The translations under genes and the position numbers were made by a program. 64,000 bases of DNA from Leguminivora glycinivorella (taxonomy: Eukaryota > Arthropoda > Insecta > Lepidoptera > Tortricidae), in contig NC_062985.1 in the NCBI RefSeq assembly GCF_023078275.1, forward strand, positions 558,001 to 622,000, given 5' to 3'. This document shows positions 25,601 to 38,900 of the stretch, piece by piece. Within the stretch, counting starts at the first letter, position 1. Every line of letters starts with the position of its first letter. Below the pieces are notes generated by a model. The model was not told where the DNA came from. It saw only the letters and a program-made list of their open reading frames with translations, and did not search any database.

Positions 25601-28600
25601 AAGTAAAAAAGTTAATTTGTGGTCTTTTTTGTTGCGTTTCATAAAAAATGATAGTAAGTTGATCATCATCATCCTCCTTGCGTTATTCTGGCATACCCCA
25701 CGGCTCATAGGAGCCTGGGGTCCGCTTTGACAACTAATTCCAAGATTTGGCGTAGGCACTAGTTTTACGAAAGCGACTGCCATCTGGCCTTCCAACCCGA
25801 AAAGTAACTAGGCCTTATTGGGATTAATCCGGTTTCCTCACGATGTTTTCTTTCACCGAAAAGTGACTGGCAAATATCAAATGACATTTCGCACATAAGT
25901 TCTGAAAGACATAGGTAGTTGATATTGGAATATTATTTACTTTTTCAATTTATCTACATTGATCGTAGTCACGGTTTTGAATAAGAGAACTATAGCTAAA
26001 ATGTTTCAAGTAAAGTAACGCAACGTTTTCAACACTATTCACGGTCGAGAATTGAAAATAAAAGTCAAAGTCGCGGAACTAGTTTGTTAACGAAATTGAC
26101 CTGGATTGCACGTAGGACGGAAGAAAGGTAGTTCGGGGTTCTGTATAATAAGATTATTGTGCCTGAGCTGTAAGTACACATTTTTGACACATTTGTTTTG
26201 AAGTATGTTGCGATGTGGCTAAGACGTATTTAAGAATTGGTTGATTCGATTAAGCCCTATGTAGGTACAAGGAGGCGCTTAAACAAACATACGATTTCTA
26301 TAAACTTACTGAAATGTCATTTGAATCGAAATGACAGACTCTGCCACAGCACTAGTTTAAAAATAAAAATAAATGACACAATAAGTAAATCCTGCGTGAT
26401 AAATTAATATCGTAAAATACTAACGAAGATCCGCAAAAATGTAACATGTGTGTGTGTATGTTTAAAGTAAGCGATATATTGTTTTTAAGTACTTGATTTT
26501 TTTTATATGATTACAGGATTTTATTTAAAATTTTCATTAGGTCGCGCCAGTTTACGCTTTGTGGACGCTGTCATGTGTCAAAAATGTGAACTTACAGCTC
26601 CGGGACAATAATTGTATTACGTAAGGTGCGTTCGGGTACTTTAGAATTTATGAATTAACTCCGAATAACGCGTGCTCACGCAAATGGGTAATATTTGTTA
26701 TACTATGGCGACTTTTTTAAAATATGGATTGGATACATTTTAATAAGTAATTTTTTTTTCTCTTAATATTTAACTTAGGTACCTACATAAATGTCAAAAC
26801 ATTGTGTTGTTTACATTCCCTCTTCCCCTTCCATTTATGTTTGTTTTACTTTGATGAAACAGGTTCCATGAAATCGATCTATGAACAATTAAGAATAAAT
26901 TGTTTGATTGCAAGATTGTTTTGGTCACGTGTCAAGAATAACTATTAAAAATCAATTGTAATTTACAAGACAATCAATTTATCATTTTAATAATTATATA
27001 TTAATCATATCATAGGGAAATCCACTTTCCAGGTTTGCACTAAATTGTATTTTTGTTATTGTACGTATATATAAGTACCTCATTTTAACAGCATATTTTA
27101 ATTAAATATGTCGTTAGTTTGTATTTTCAATTTGTAATTTTTTTCAGTTTTGATATAGGTACCACCAGCAGCGGCTGGTCCATACAAGCCGATTCCCACC
27201 GGCTTGCCTAAAATTGATTACTAGTAAAGTACCTAATGTAAAGAAAGGTTTCATTTTGCTCACTGTTGCCTAGCAGAAATTTTCACCAGCCGCCACTGAT
27301 AGGTACATACTTTTTTTATATAAAAAAATATGTAGGTATTTATAATAAGGTCACATAATAATTTTTTTACTTAAATTAGATTAAAATAATAAAAGTTGTC
27401 GTAATGTTCAGTTTTTAGTGAATTATTTTTTCAAAGCATTATTTTTGCACTGTTAATTGGCTACTATTTTTTTTCGTTTCTACAATCCATAACACAAATA
27501 GCAAAAACAACCTTAATCACTTCACAATATTTTCCATAATTTTAACCGTCGCACTATTTAAAACTAACAAAAAAACGTTAAACACGTTCGTTTCTCAAAA
27601 AAACGCGCTTGAAACTGGCGCGCGCCATTGCCCAAATCTTGTATAACCACTACCAACTTACCAACTTTTACAACCTCTTATCTTACTCCACCGCTGCATT
27701 GCAAAATATACTTTTAACTGTGTAACTTAAGGTTGTTTTTAAATTTAAACAAAGTTGTAAAACGTGATGGTTTGTAAATATTTGTATTGTGTAATATTTG
27801 GACGATTAATGTGCAATATAATTGATGTGACAGTTATGCGAAGTGATATTAATGTTAATTATTCGCTATCACGCTTTTCCGTAAGCCTTCCGACGCGACG
27901 AATTGGCGTGATTTTTAACCCCCGACGCAAAACGACGGGGTGTTATAAGTTTGACATTTCTGTCTGTCTGTCTGTGGCATCGTAGCTCCCGAACGGATGA
28001 ACCGATTTAGATTTAGTTTTCCTTTGTTTGAAAGCTAAGTTAGTCGGGAGTGTTCTTATCCATGTTTCGTGAAAATCGGTCCACTATGTCGGGTTTGTTA
28101 GGTTAGGTTATAATAAAAAAGTTAGACGCTTGTTTAAGTGGAGATAGTTAAACGTATACAGCGACATAGGCTACTTATTGTCTCTTTCTAGCCCCCCACT
28201 TCCCTTAAATAGGGGGTGACCGACCCGGACAAAAGGGGATTTTGTATGGAGCATTCCGGATTTTTTTTATTTAACGCGAGCGAAGCCGCGGGCAAAAGCT
28301 AGTATTATAAATGGGAAAGTGTGTCTTTGTTTGTCCGTCTTTCACGGCAAAACGGAGCGACGAATAGACGTGATTTTTTAAGTGAAGATAGTTGAAGGGA
28401 TGGAGATGAAGATGAGGAGTGGCAGGTTGGCGTGGTTCGGTCATGGATGAATGTCATATAGGCAAAAGAATGTTGGAGATGAAGGTTGATGGATGGAGAG
28501 GGAGGGGTAAACCCAAACAACGCTGGATGGATTGTGTGAAAGAGGATATGAGGAAGAAAGATGTGAGTGTTGAGATGACGAAAGATAGAGGAGAATGGAA

Positions 28601-29895
28601 GAGGAAGACGTGTTGTACCGACCCCACATAACGTGGGATAAGGGTAGGAGGAAGAAGAAGTTGAAGGGATGTAGAGTGAAATAGGATACTTTTAAACCCC
28701 TTCACTTCGTGTCTCCCCTCCTTTTTGTCTCCTAAACCCCCACTTCCCTAAAATGGGAAGTGGAAGTTTGCATGGAGCATTCCGTAATTTTCGAATTTGC
28801 GAGCGAAGCCGCGGGCAAAAGTTAGTTACTAATAATCTGCCGCGATTGCAGGGTACGCTGGTTCGATTCCAGCCTCAGGCACTGGAGGCCTTGGTCACTT
28901 TTTTTTTCATATGTGTAATTTATTTCGGTTTTAATTTATATATAAGTACCTCATTTTAACAGCATATTTTAATCAAATGTGTCGTTAGGTGTGTTTAAAT
29001 GAATAATTATTGTATTTTTGTGCAGTTTTATATACATACTTTTTTTATAAAATTACTGAAGGTATTTATAATAAAGTCACATAATAAAATTGAATATTTT
29101 TACTTAAATTAGATTAAAATAATAAAAGTTGTCGTAATGTTCAGTTTTTAATGAATTATTTTTTCAAAGCATTATTTTTTGCACTGTTAATTGGCTATTT
29201 TTTTTCGTTTCTACAATCTATAACACAACGCATAGCAAAAACAACCTTAATCACTTCACAATATTCATAACTTTAACCGTCGCACTGGTGGTCACACAAA
29301 TAGTGGTGTGACTACTTTAAGATAGCACAAGTTGAAATATTTTCAATAGAATATAATTTGACTTGTGTTAATTAGAAATACAATTTGTTTAGATAGCATT
29401 GCATTGCACGCTTCAATTGCGTTATTATTTATCGCGCATTGCGTGACTTATAATGAGTTACTATGTATGTAGGTACTTTAAACAATAAGTGAACCAGTGG
29501 AACATATGTTCAAGGCTAGTGTGTAAAAGTTGATATACCACATATGTGCACCTGTACAACCTTAAATTATTATAGTGAGCATTAATAGATAATATCAAGG
29601 TCAAAAGAGTACAAGTTCTATGGAAAGTACTAGAAATACTATATATTTTCCAATCTTTAAAGTTTAGACAAATAATCCATACTAATATTATAAATGGGAA
29701 AGTGTTTGTGTCTGTTTGTTTGTCCGGCAACCGGAGCGACGAATTGACGTGATTTTTCAAAACCCCCGACCGCGACATAGTGGACCGATTTTCATGAAAC
29801 ATGGTTAAGAACACTCCCGACTTTCTTCAAACAAAAAAAACTAAATCGAAATCGGTTCATCCGTTCGGGAGCTACGATGCCACAGACAGACACAC

Positions 29896-29926
<31 letters not shown>

Positions 29927-32900
29927 CGTCAAACTTATAAAACCCAGTCGTTTTTGCGTCGGGGGTTAAAAAGAGCGAGCGTAGGGCGAGAACTCTTGTT
30001 TGTATGTAGGTAACTAGCGCAAAAAGTAAGAGCGACGAAAGAGTTTCTATCTATCTATATACGGTTTACGGTTTTCTCTATATTGAACTTTTTTCTGAAA
30101 GTTTTGACATACCTGGTCGGTTCCAGTTGACGCATTCCAGGAACTTTGTGAGCGCGCGCCGATGCGACGACAAGTAGAATCTAGCACAAAGGAGTTTACT
30201 ATTTAGTACCAGAATTGGATTTAGTATAACAGAGTTGTATTCTAAAAATATTTTGGAGTTGAAATCCTGGTCACGGCACCTATTGAATAAACTGTTAGTG
30301 TTGATTTCTGTAATTATGCATTTTCGGTTGGCCAATAACATTTCATAAACTTAATAGACAGACAAAGAAACGTTTTGTTCGTTTACATAATTTTAAGACT
30401 TCATGAAGTGGACATGGATTGCGTCCATGTCGGCCCTCTTTCTCGGAAGAACAAACAACGGGAAACTTATGCACTCTGATGATTTCGTAAAATATAGTTG
30501 GTCTTTTATATTTCTCGAGTAAGTTTTAGTAAGTCCCAGTGAATGGTGAAGCAGGAGGGGCCGCTTCTATGGCGGTCAACTGGTCGCGTTCAGAGGCGGT
30601 AGGCTTGGAATCTCACCTACCTTACACTTTTCTTCTTATGTGAGCTATACATTTTAGGATTTCTTGATAAAAGGCTGTATAAGACTTATGTACCTGTATT
30701 TCCATAGCAAGTCCTGGTAAGTCCCAGTGAGCGGTGAGGCCGGAGGGGCCGCTACTATGGCGGTCAACTGGTCGCGTTCAGAGATGGTAAGCTTGGAATC
30801 TCACCTACCTTATACTTATCTTCCTATCTAAGCTAAATCTATTATAGGATATCGTGCTAAAAGACTAACTACGAGTATATATCTGTATTTCCACACCGTC
30901 TTGGTAAGTCCCAGTAAGTGGTGACGCAGGAGGTGCGGCTACTATGGCGGTCAACTGGTCGCGTTCAGCGGCGGTCAGCTTGGCATCTTTCCTTGCTCTT
31001 GCCATCTAAGTAACATTCTATTAAAAGACTGTCTTCGGTGTAGGTGATGACTCTATTGGTTATGATGATAAATATGTACCTGTATTTCCATAGCAAGTCT
31101 TGGTAAGTCCCAGTAAGCGGTGAGGCCGGAGGGGCCGCTACTATGGCGGTCAACTGGTCGCGCTCTGCGGCGGTCGGCTTGGCGTCTCGACCGCCTTGGC
31201 CGGCGCGGAGGGAGCGAGCTAGACGGTGCTGCTTGTTTTCTACTAGGTTCTCCTGGCAAAGAAGGACTTCGGTTCAAATATATTTATTATAAGAAATTTT
31301 ATATTTTACTCATTGTGTTGTAACTACCCGAAGTTTACATCTACGATGACATCTTGCTGGGACATCAGTCTTTCCGTGACCACGGCTAGTGCAACCTGGC
31401 CGAAACGTCGGGGAAAAAAGGTAAAATAATGTTATTTCATCGCGTTCGACGTGGTAGTGACTTAACATGTGCACAAAACGCGAGAACTTAAGGTGGTAAG
31501 TCAATTTTATTCCCCCTACTTTATTTAAGTATAAAATTGACTTGATTGATTGTTTCTTCTTGACCCGGTGGTTGACTGGTAGAGAATGCCTTAAGGCATT
31601 ATGTCCACCATTTGTACTTATTTATTTATATTAAGAATAAATAAATAAAATTGAATTGAAATTGAAGGGTTTTTCTGGCGAGTGTTGTTCTAAATAAAGA
31701 AATGCAGATTATATTCTGCATGTTGTTTAGGTATAAATACATACTTTGAGTTACCTACATTTCAGGATTATTTAGTAACTACTTACAAAATGTAACGAAA
31801 AGAATAATTATTTTAATAGGTTTACCTAATCAATTGTAATAAACTAAGTAGGTATTTACTAAGATATAAGTTATTACGACATAAATAATTTTGCTTGCGT
31901 ACTAAGAAAGTAAGGTATCAGTTTCACCTTTGACTTATTTAACGTATCAATGTGACGTATTTGGTGGGGTGTGGTCGACCTACGCCCCAACTTGTATAGA
32001 TATTGATAAGTATCACAAAGTAGCAAGTGCAATACATACTTTATACTTGCGTATTTTCTACATGAAATGAACGTTCCCACCCCCCCACACCAAAAATAAA
32101 TATAACAACCCACCACCATGTGGGGACTCAAATTGGTAATACAAAATCAATGTTTTATTAACATCTTCCCTAAACTAAGCCCCTAAATTAAGTCTCAGGC
32201 CTACCCACTAAACTCTGGCGTTTCACCCTCTTTGCCGTTATTGTCCCGGATTTTTTAGAACCTCTTTTTGACACATTTCCATTGAAATTTGTAGAGATGT
32301 GGCTAAGACGAATCGTTTGCAAAATCTAGCGATTATTTACGAATTGTTTGAATCGATTGTATGATGGGATGTAATTGAAAATATAATTGAAATTGTAAAC
32401 TAGAAACGATTATTAAAACTAAACTTAACAAAGCACCGATTGCTAAAATCTTGTCACTGAAATAAGCCGCGAAATTCAAATTTTCTTTGGTACGATAAAC
32501 GATTTGTTCGTTAGTATTAGTAATAAACCTGTTTTCATCTTGATAGTGATAGTGTTTAGGTACATACCTGTTGTATCTCGTGGTCGGGTACAGTGACGAT
32601 CTCCGCCTGTGCGCGGAACTGGTACATTTCGTCGCCATCTTGCTCGTAGTATACGACGGCGTGCTGCCAATAAAGACCCATCAGGAAAACCCAGACTTGT
32701 CAACAAAACCCTTTGCTTGAAAACACTGTAAGGAATTGGCTTGAACAGTGGACGTGTATTTCTTTAGTGATGTTTCATGTTATTGTCTTGAGTATTTATT
32801 CGAGCAAATTAAATAATTTTAATGCGTTTGATACATGGAAACAGTATCGTCAGAATATTATTGGTCGTTATAGTCGTCGGGTAAAGACAAGTCAAGAGAC

Positions 32901-35900
32901 GGCAGTCTATGCACTGTGATTACACATTTTACAATGACAGTAACTCTCTATAATACCCACTCAATCCTCTTTGCCTAAACACAACATTAAAATTTTGAAA
33001 AAAAACCCCGACTGCGGCATAGCATAGTAGACAGATTATCATGAAACATGGCTAAGAACACTCCCGACTAACTGAGCTTTCAGACAAAAAAAACTAAATC
33101 TAAATCGGTTCACCCGTTCGGGAGCTACGATGCCACAGACAGACACACACACAGACAGACATACAGGTCAAACTTATAACACCCCGTCGTTTTTGCGTCG
33201 GGGGTTAAAAAAGGCATAAAATTCGCACCTACATTTTCAATATGTTTTAAGTGTTATGACTCGTCGATGTTATCTCTAACTTCAAGAATCAAGGTTTAAG
33301 GAAGGCACGCGTATTATGAAGACAATTGGATGGTGAGCCATATTTTTTTTTAATTTGCCACCTTTCTTTAGTGACAAAATTTGCTTGACCGTCTTTAACT
33401 TTCAAATGTAGTATAAGGTAATGTTATAGGATATAGGACCTTATAGAAACCAGTCTGATGCTTCGAGTGGCGGTGGTCGCTTACCACATGATCCATCTGC
33501 TCGTTTGTCTCATAAATCTCATAATTAATTAATGAAAGTACTTCATTTTGACATGGTTGTAGAGTGGCATGCTTTATTTCTACTAACAATAGTACTCACA
33601 TACAGTGCCGGACAAAATGCATCATACACCGACATATAAAATAAACTTTCTATCATAATTTCTTTACCCTTAAACTTAACATCACAGGCCCCGTAGCCGA
33701 ATGGCATTTCTCCGACGCCAAACGAAAGCGATACGCCACTGGCTCTGTCGCGCCAATACGCAAGCGCGATAGAGATAGATATCTACTAGCGCTTCGTTTC
33801 GTGAGCGTTTCGTGAGCGATTGTGCCATTCGGCTAGCCACCCAGTTGTATTGGAAAACTTTTAGCTAATTTCATTCCGTATAATATACAGACAATAACAT
33901 ATCAATGATCGTACAATTAGTTTTTTACATGAGTATAAATATAAATATCAGTACTTTTGGCTCTGGAAAAATTTGATCATACAGTAATTAAAATACGAAT
34001 GAAATGCAATTGTGTATGGCTTTCATCTGCTTTAGATATCGCTGATTGTCTCGGAGGAACATTTTCAGTTAGAAACTGAAGGTATTTATTTAACCCAAGC
34101 TTTTTCCTGTGTGTCTACTAAAGTAGGCAAAGTGGGTATAATTCAGAATGACATTTGATATTTTCTTTAGTGTTCCATAAACTTCCTTAAATTTTGGCTT
34201 GGATTGATTACATGAGACTATGTTAGCCATTCAAGCTATTCATTCCTATTTATCATAACAAACGCATGAGATATACATACTGGTATTGTCTTTCAGCCAT
34301 CGCCCGTCTGAATATATATGATGTGTTTAATAAAGATGACTGAAAGAAAATACTAGTATGTCTATTTCATGCGTTCGTTGTGATTCATAGGATTAAGTAG
34401 CTTCAATGGCTAACATAGTCTCATGTTATCAATCCTAGCCAAAATTTAAGGAAGTTTTTGGAAAAACAACGAAAATATCAAATGTTATTCTGAATTATAC
34501 CCACTTTGCCTACTTTAGTAGGCACACAGGAAAAAGCTTGGGTTAGATAAATACCTTCAGTTTGTAACTGAAAATGTTCCTCCGAAACAAGCAGCAATAT
34601 CTAAAGCAGATGAAAGCCATACACACTAATACATTGCATTTCATTCGTATTTTAATTACTGTATGATCAAATTTGTCCAGAGCCAAAAGTACTAATATTT
34701 ACACCCATGTAAAAAAATAATTGTACAATCATTGATATGTTATTGTCTGTATGTTGTACGCCATGAAATTAGCTAAAAGTTTTCCAACACAACTGTGATG
34801 TTCAGTTTAAGGGTAAATAAATTATGATAGAAAGTTTATTTTATATGTCGGTGTATGAAGAATTTTGTCCAGCACTGTAAGACACAACATGTAAACAGTT
34901 ACCTATCAACCAGTAAGGATTAAAGTTAGAACTGAGCGCAGCGCCAACAAACTGGTTATTCCCGTTTGGCGCATTAATTGTATTGTATAAGTGTAATTGT
35001 TTATTATGAATAAAAAAAAACTTACGTTGATGCCATCGATGTGGACGGTGGGGAACTCAATCATGAGGTACATGTAGTCAGACCCTCGCTTCTCCTTCTC
35101 GTTGATCATTTCTATCTCACGAAACGTGAGACGATCTAGCCAATCCACCTGAAATTGTAATTATTGTTATACAAAGTTTTAATTATCAATAATATCAATT
35201 GATTTCCCTCAAATGGACCTAAATTTAACCCATTCATTGCCGACGTTCGCATCCGCATTACAATTTACGTTTTGTGACGCGAATCCGCGTTTTCGGTAAG
35301 GAATGGATTAAAATATTCAAGTCTACCACTCCATTGGATGCGGCAACCTGTAAAAGTTAATTATGTGACTGGTGCATAATAAGAGGCATTAAAACACGAG
35401 TGCTGTTTTACAATATGATCGTAATTAAAGTATCGGTTGCCGATATCGTAAAGTAAAAATTACGATGCACAAGTAGATACAGATTTACTTAATATAGGCC
35501 ATTTTCTTATCTCTCCTAAGAGTATTATAGAGAACTTATGATATGGATCAAGAAGACGTTCCCCAATGCGCTGAAGGGATCAGATCAAAGCCTTTACCAA
35601 CACACCACTTAACAGAGCAACATCTGCCAGGAAGAACTGGCGCAGAATCGTTCGTCACTTAACGTGACCACGACTTCTCGCGTAATTCGACGCCATTCTG
35701 CCATTCCGTGATTCGACGGAGAAGAACAGCTATGATATGGATGAAAATAAACATTATAAAAACGTACCTTCGGCATATGTCCATTCCTATGCTTCTTCGC
35801 CAGTTTAGCCAACCTCTGCATCTGCTCTTTCCCCCGGTCCGGAGCTTTCCCCGGTGTCTTCTCTCCCCCCTCCACCCCGGGCCACACGCGGAGGTCGAAC

Positions 35901-38900
35901 ATCCCCTTTTTCAGAGAGAGAGAAAAGTTTTTGAGCGAAACTTTGAAGGATAGGTAGTATTTCTTGCGGAGAATGGTAAAAGAATTACCCATGACTATTT
36001 TAGAAAGCTTGTGTTGTATTAAGTTGATGTTAAATAACTTTTCTTATTTTAATTAGGTTTTTGCAGGACGTCGTTGAGTTAAAACTCTTTTATTGAAGTA
36101 GAAAGAGTTTCTAAGTTTATTTATTAGGAGTTTACGAGACTTTAGATTCCGATTTTTTTAGACAATCAGCATATTTTAATTAAACGACACAATATATTAT
36201 TTTCCTTAATAAACGAAACTGCAAACACATCGCTGTAACTGCACTATTCCTAAATCGGTAGAAAAGTTTAAACCAAAACGTATGTGGACACTAGGTAACT
36301 TTGAAAGTCTTTTGCCAATTTTTACGATGCCAGGGCACAAACATATCACTGCACAACCGCTCTTTTTGAACCGGTTCTATTTTTATTATTAAAAAACGCA
36401 TAAGGAAAAAAAGTCGTTTCTATGAAGCTGATAGGCGTTTTTAACTTGTTTTTTTAGGCGTTTGAAAGTGTGAAAATTGTTTTTAATAAGCTGATAGGCG
36501 TTTTTCAGTAGTTTGAATACGTGAAAGTTATAAGAATTTTAAAAGACGTGTGATACTGTGAGACTTGCGAAATAAACTGGGGGAGTGGCAGATTCCTACT
36601 GTTTACTTAATGTGAGTTATTGATTATAATTATCATAAATCAGTGACTTGTTGAACTGTCGGTCGTGCACTCGGCTATCTCTAGTTTATAAAAACTGTTC
36701 CAGAAACTAGTATTTAAAAGTAGGAGCTGAAACTGAGGTTTTGTATGTTTTTCCTTATTGATCGCAGCAACAGCGTAGGTCTAACGTTTTAACTCGATTT
36801 GCTTTTGTATGTCCGGAAGTTCTCCTCTACAGGTCGCAATTCTCAACCGATTCTTTCTTCTCTCAACCAGATTCTATGGTTAACACGTTCACGGACGGCT
36901 ACTGACATCATCTGTCATAGACCAAAGGAAACAAACGACTACGCGTATGATAGCTTAACTGTTAACAATTTTTTTTGACGATACAGTTTTAGGAAATTTT
37001 GTAAAATGCGGAAATTGCTATAAAGGGCCAATTGACTTGATTGTGACAATGGCTTTAAGAACTAAGTATTTTTTTACTTTTACGTTTTATAAGCATATCG
37101 CAAAGGTCTACAGCTCCCATCGCAAATAGTTTATGTTACTGTATAACAGCAGCGGCTGATCCATTACAAGCCGATTCCCAGAAGCTTGCCATAAAATTGA
37201 TTACTAGTAAAGTACCTAATGTTTCATTTTTGCTTAGTGTTGCGTAGCAAAAATTATCACCAGCCGCCACTGCTGTATAATCAATCGCATTGTGTGGTGA
37301 CGTGTTAAGAATTTCACCACTCCCTTGTCTCCCAGGGGGGTGGTACCTACAACTCGACGGTTCAATTGAATCGTACAATTGTACCACAGCAAGAAACTTG
37401 TCACTTCAATATCCCAATTATTTTTTCTTTCAATCTCTTAGTTGCTAAGAGTGGCACTTTATGTGCTCTGCCTACAGGTATAAAGGCGTGAGTTTACGTA
37501 TGGTAGCAGGAATAATAGACTAGGTCTCTGAATATAAGTTTGAACGTATCATTACTGATGTGTCGACGGAAATTTTCCGAAATTCTGAAATTTTCACATA
37601 GGAAAACTTGGGAAACTTTCCATATTTTGTATGGACAATTATATGGATGGAAACTTTCCATTTCATAAATTTAAATTCCCTTTATTTTTCGTGAAAATTT
37701 CGTGATTGTTTTAAGAAATTTAAGATTTTTTTGGAATGTTTCGGTAACTTGCACATAGGGAATGCAATTACCGGTAGTTTTTCAAAACCGGTAATTTACC
37801 GAAATTGCGTCCGAAATACCGGTAAACCGGTAATTTACCGGTTTTTAATTTATTTCATGAAAAATCTATATTTTCCGTCAAAATCGATAAATAAGTAGTT
37901 TTTTTAGTAGTTATTCATTAAAATACCACTTTCAAAAGACAAATATTATTAATTAAATCTTGAAAAAAGCAGGTCTTAGGACTTCGTTACAAAAAATAAA
38001 TACATTCTGAATCTTACAATTAGCAATCATCTTCGATAAAATCAACTAAGACACTAGAAATCATCACAGATTATTGACATATCACGTATTTGTGTAATAA
38101 AGTAAAATAATATTGTCTTCGGTTACCGCGATAGTTACTCAAAAGGTTAAAGTAAAATAAATAAATTTGTAATTGTGTAAAGGACAACTACAGGACCCTG
38201 GTTCTTATACTGAGAGAAAATACAACCAGTTTTCATGTTCGTTCAACAAGTTTTTTGGTTAAAATAGCGCCTACGTGCTCTTTGGTTCAAACAACAAGCT
38301 ACTTGTCATTTGAATCGGCAATATATTTGAATCAACAAGTCGATTTTATAAAAACAACATATTGTTCTAAACATACGTTTGGCTGATTCAAACGGATAAA
38401 CCGCAACAAGTCGGACTTGTTAAATTCACAATGCAAATTTCTCTCAGTGTATATACCACCAGAAAAGTGCTGTAACACAGCAAGTTATGCCACATCCTGG
38501 ACTGGCAGATCTCGCAAAAACAGGCAAGTTTCGTCAAGGGCAAAGGTGCAAACAGATCCTAAATATATGTCCAATTGTCCATTGATAGAGATGGCTTACG
38601 AATTCAGTACTTCGATGATCCTCTGCTTCATCGACTATAGCATAGCCTTTGACTGCATCGTTTTGTCCTCAAGCATTTGGTAGCTTTCATTGAAACTCCG
38701 TTGAAAAAGGAAACTGAATCGGCAGATAAACTTTGAGCCTTTTTACTCTTGTAAAAGGTGTTGATATTAAGATTACCCGTCACCTGCCTACGGTGAATAT
38801 GTCATCAGAAGAGCCTGCGGAAGCTGAGAGGGAAGAATTATCATTGGTGGGCACCAAAATAACGAATCTTCGATATGTTTGATAGGCAGATGACACCAAT

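Noticed and set aside
28441..28705. Serine-rich minus-strand frames
   Set aside because: Antisense of a LINE C-terminal remnant.
29880..29930. cagacagaca run as a CRISPR-like or regulatory array
   Set aside because: It is a microsatellite inside the acccccgacg interspersed repeat and has no spacer structure.
30694..30800. Functional mutually exclusive exon
   Set aside because: Although open and with a donor, it lacks the 5' half and any convincing acceptor; kept as a finding, not called as an exon.
35906..35992. Earlier methionine upstream of Vps34 exon 4 (MGNSFTILRKK...)
   Set aside because: It lies in intron 3; homology begins exactly at the acceptor and the true N-terminus is exon 1 at 44831.
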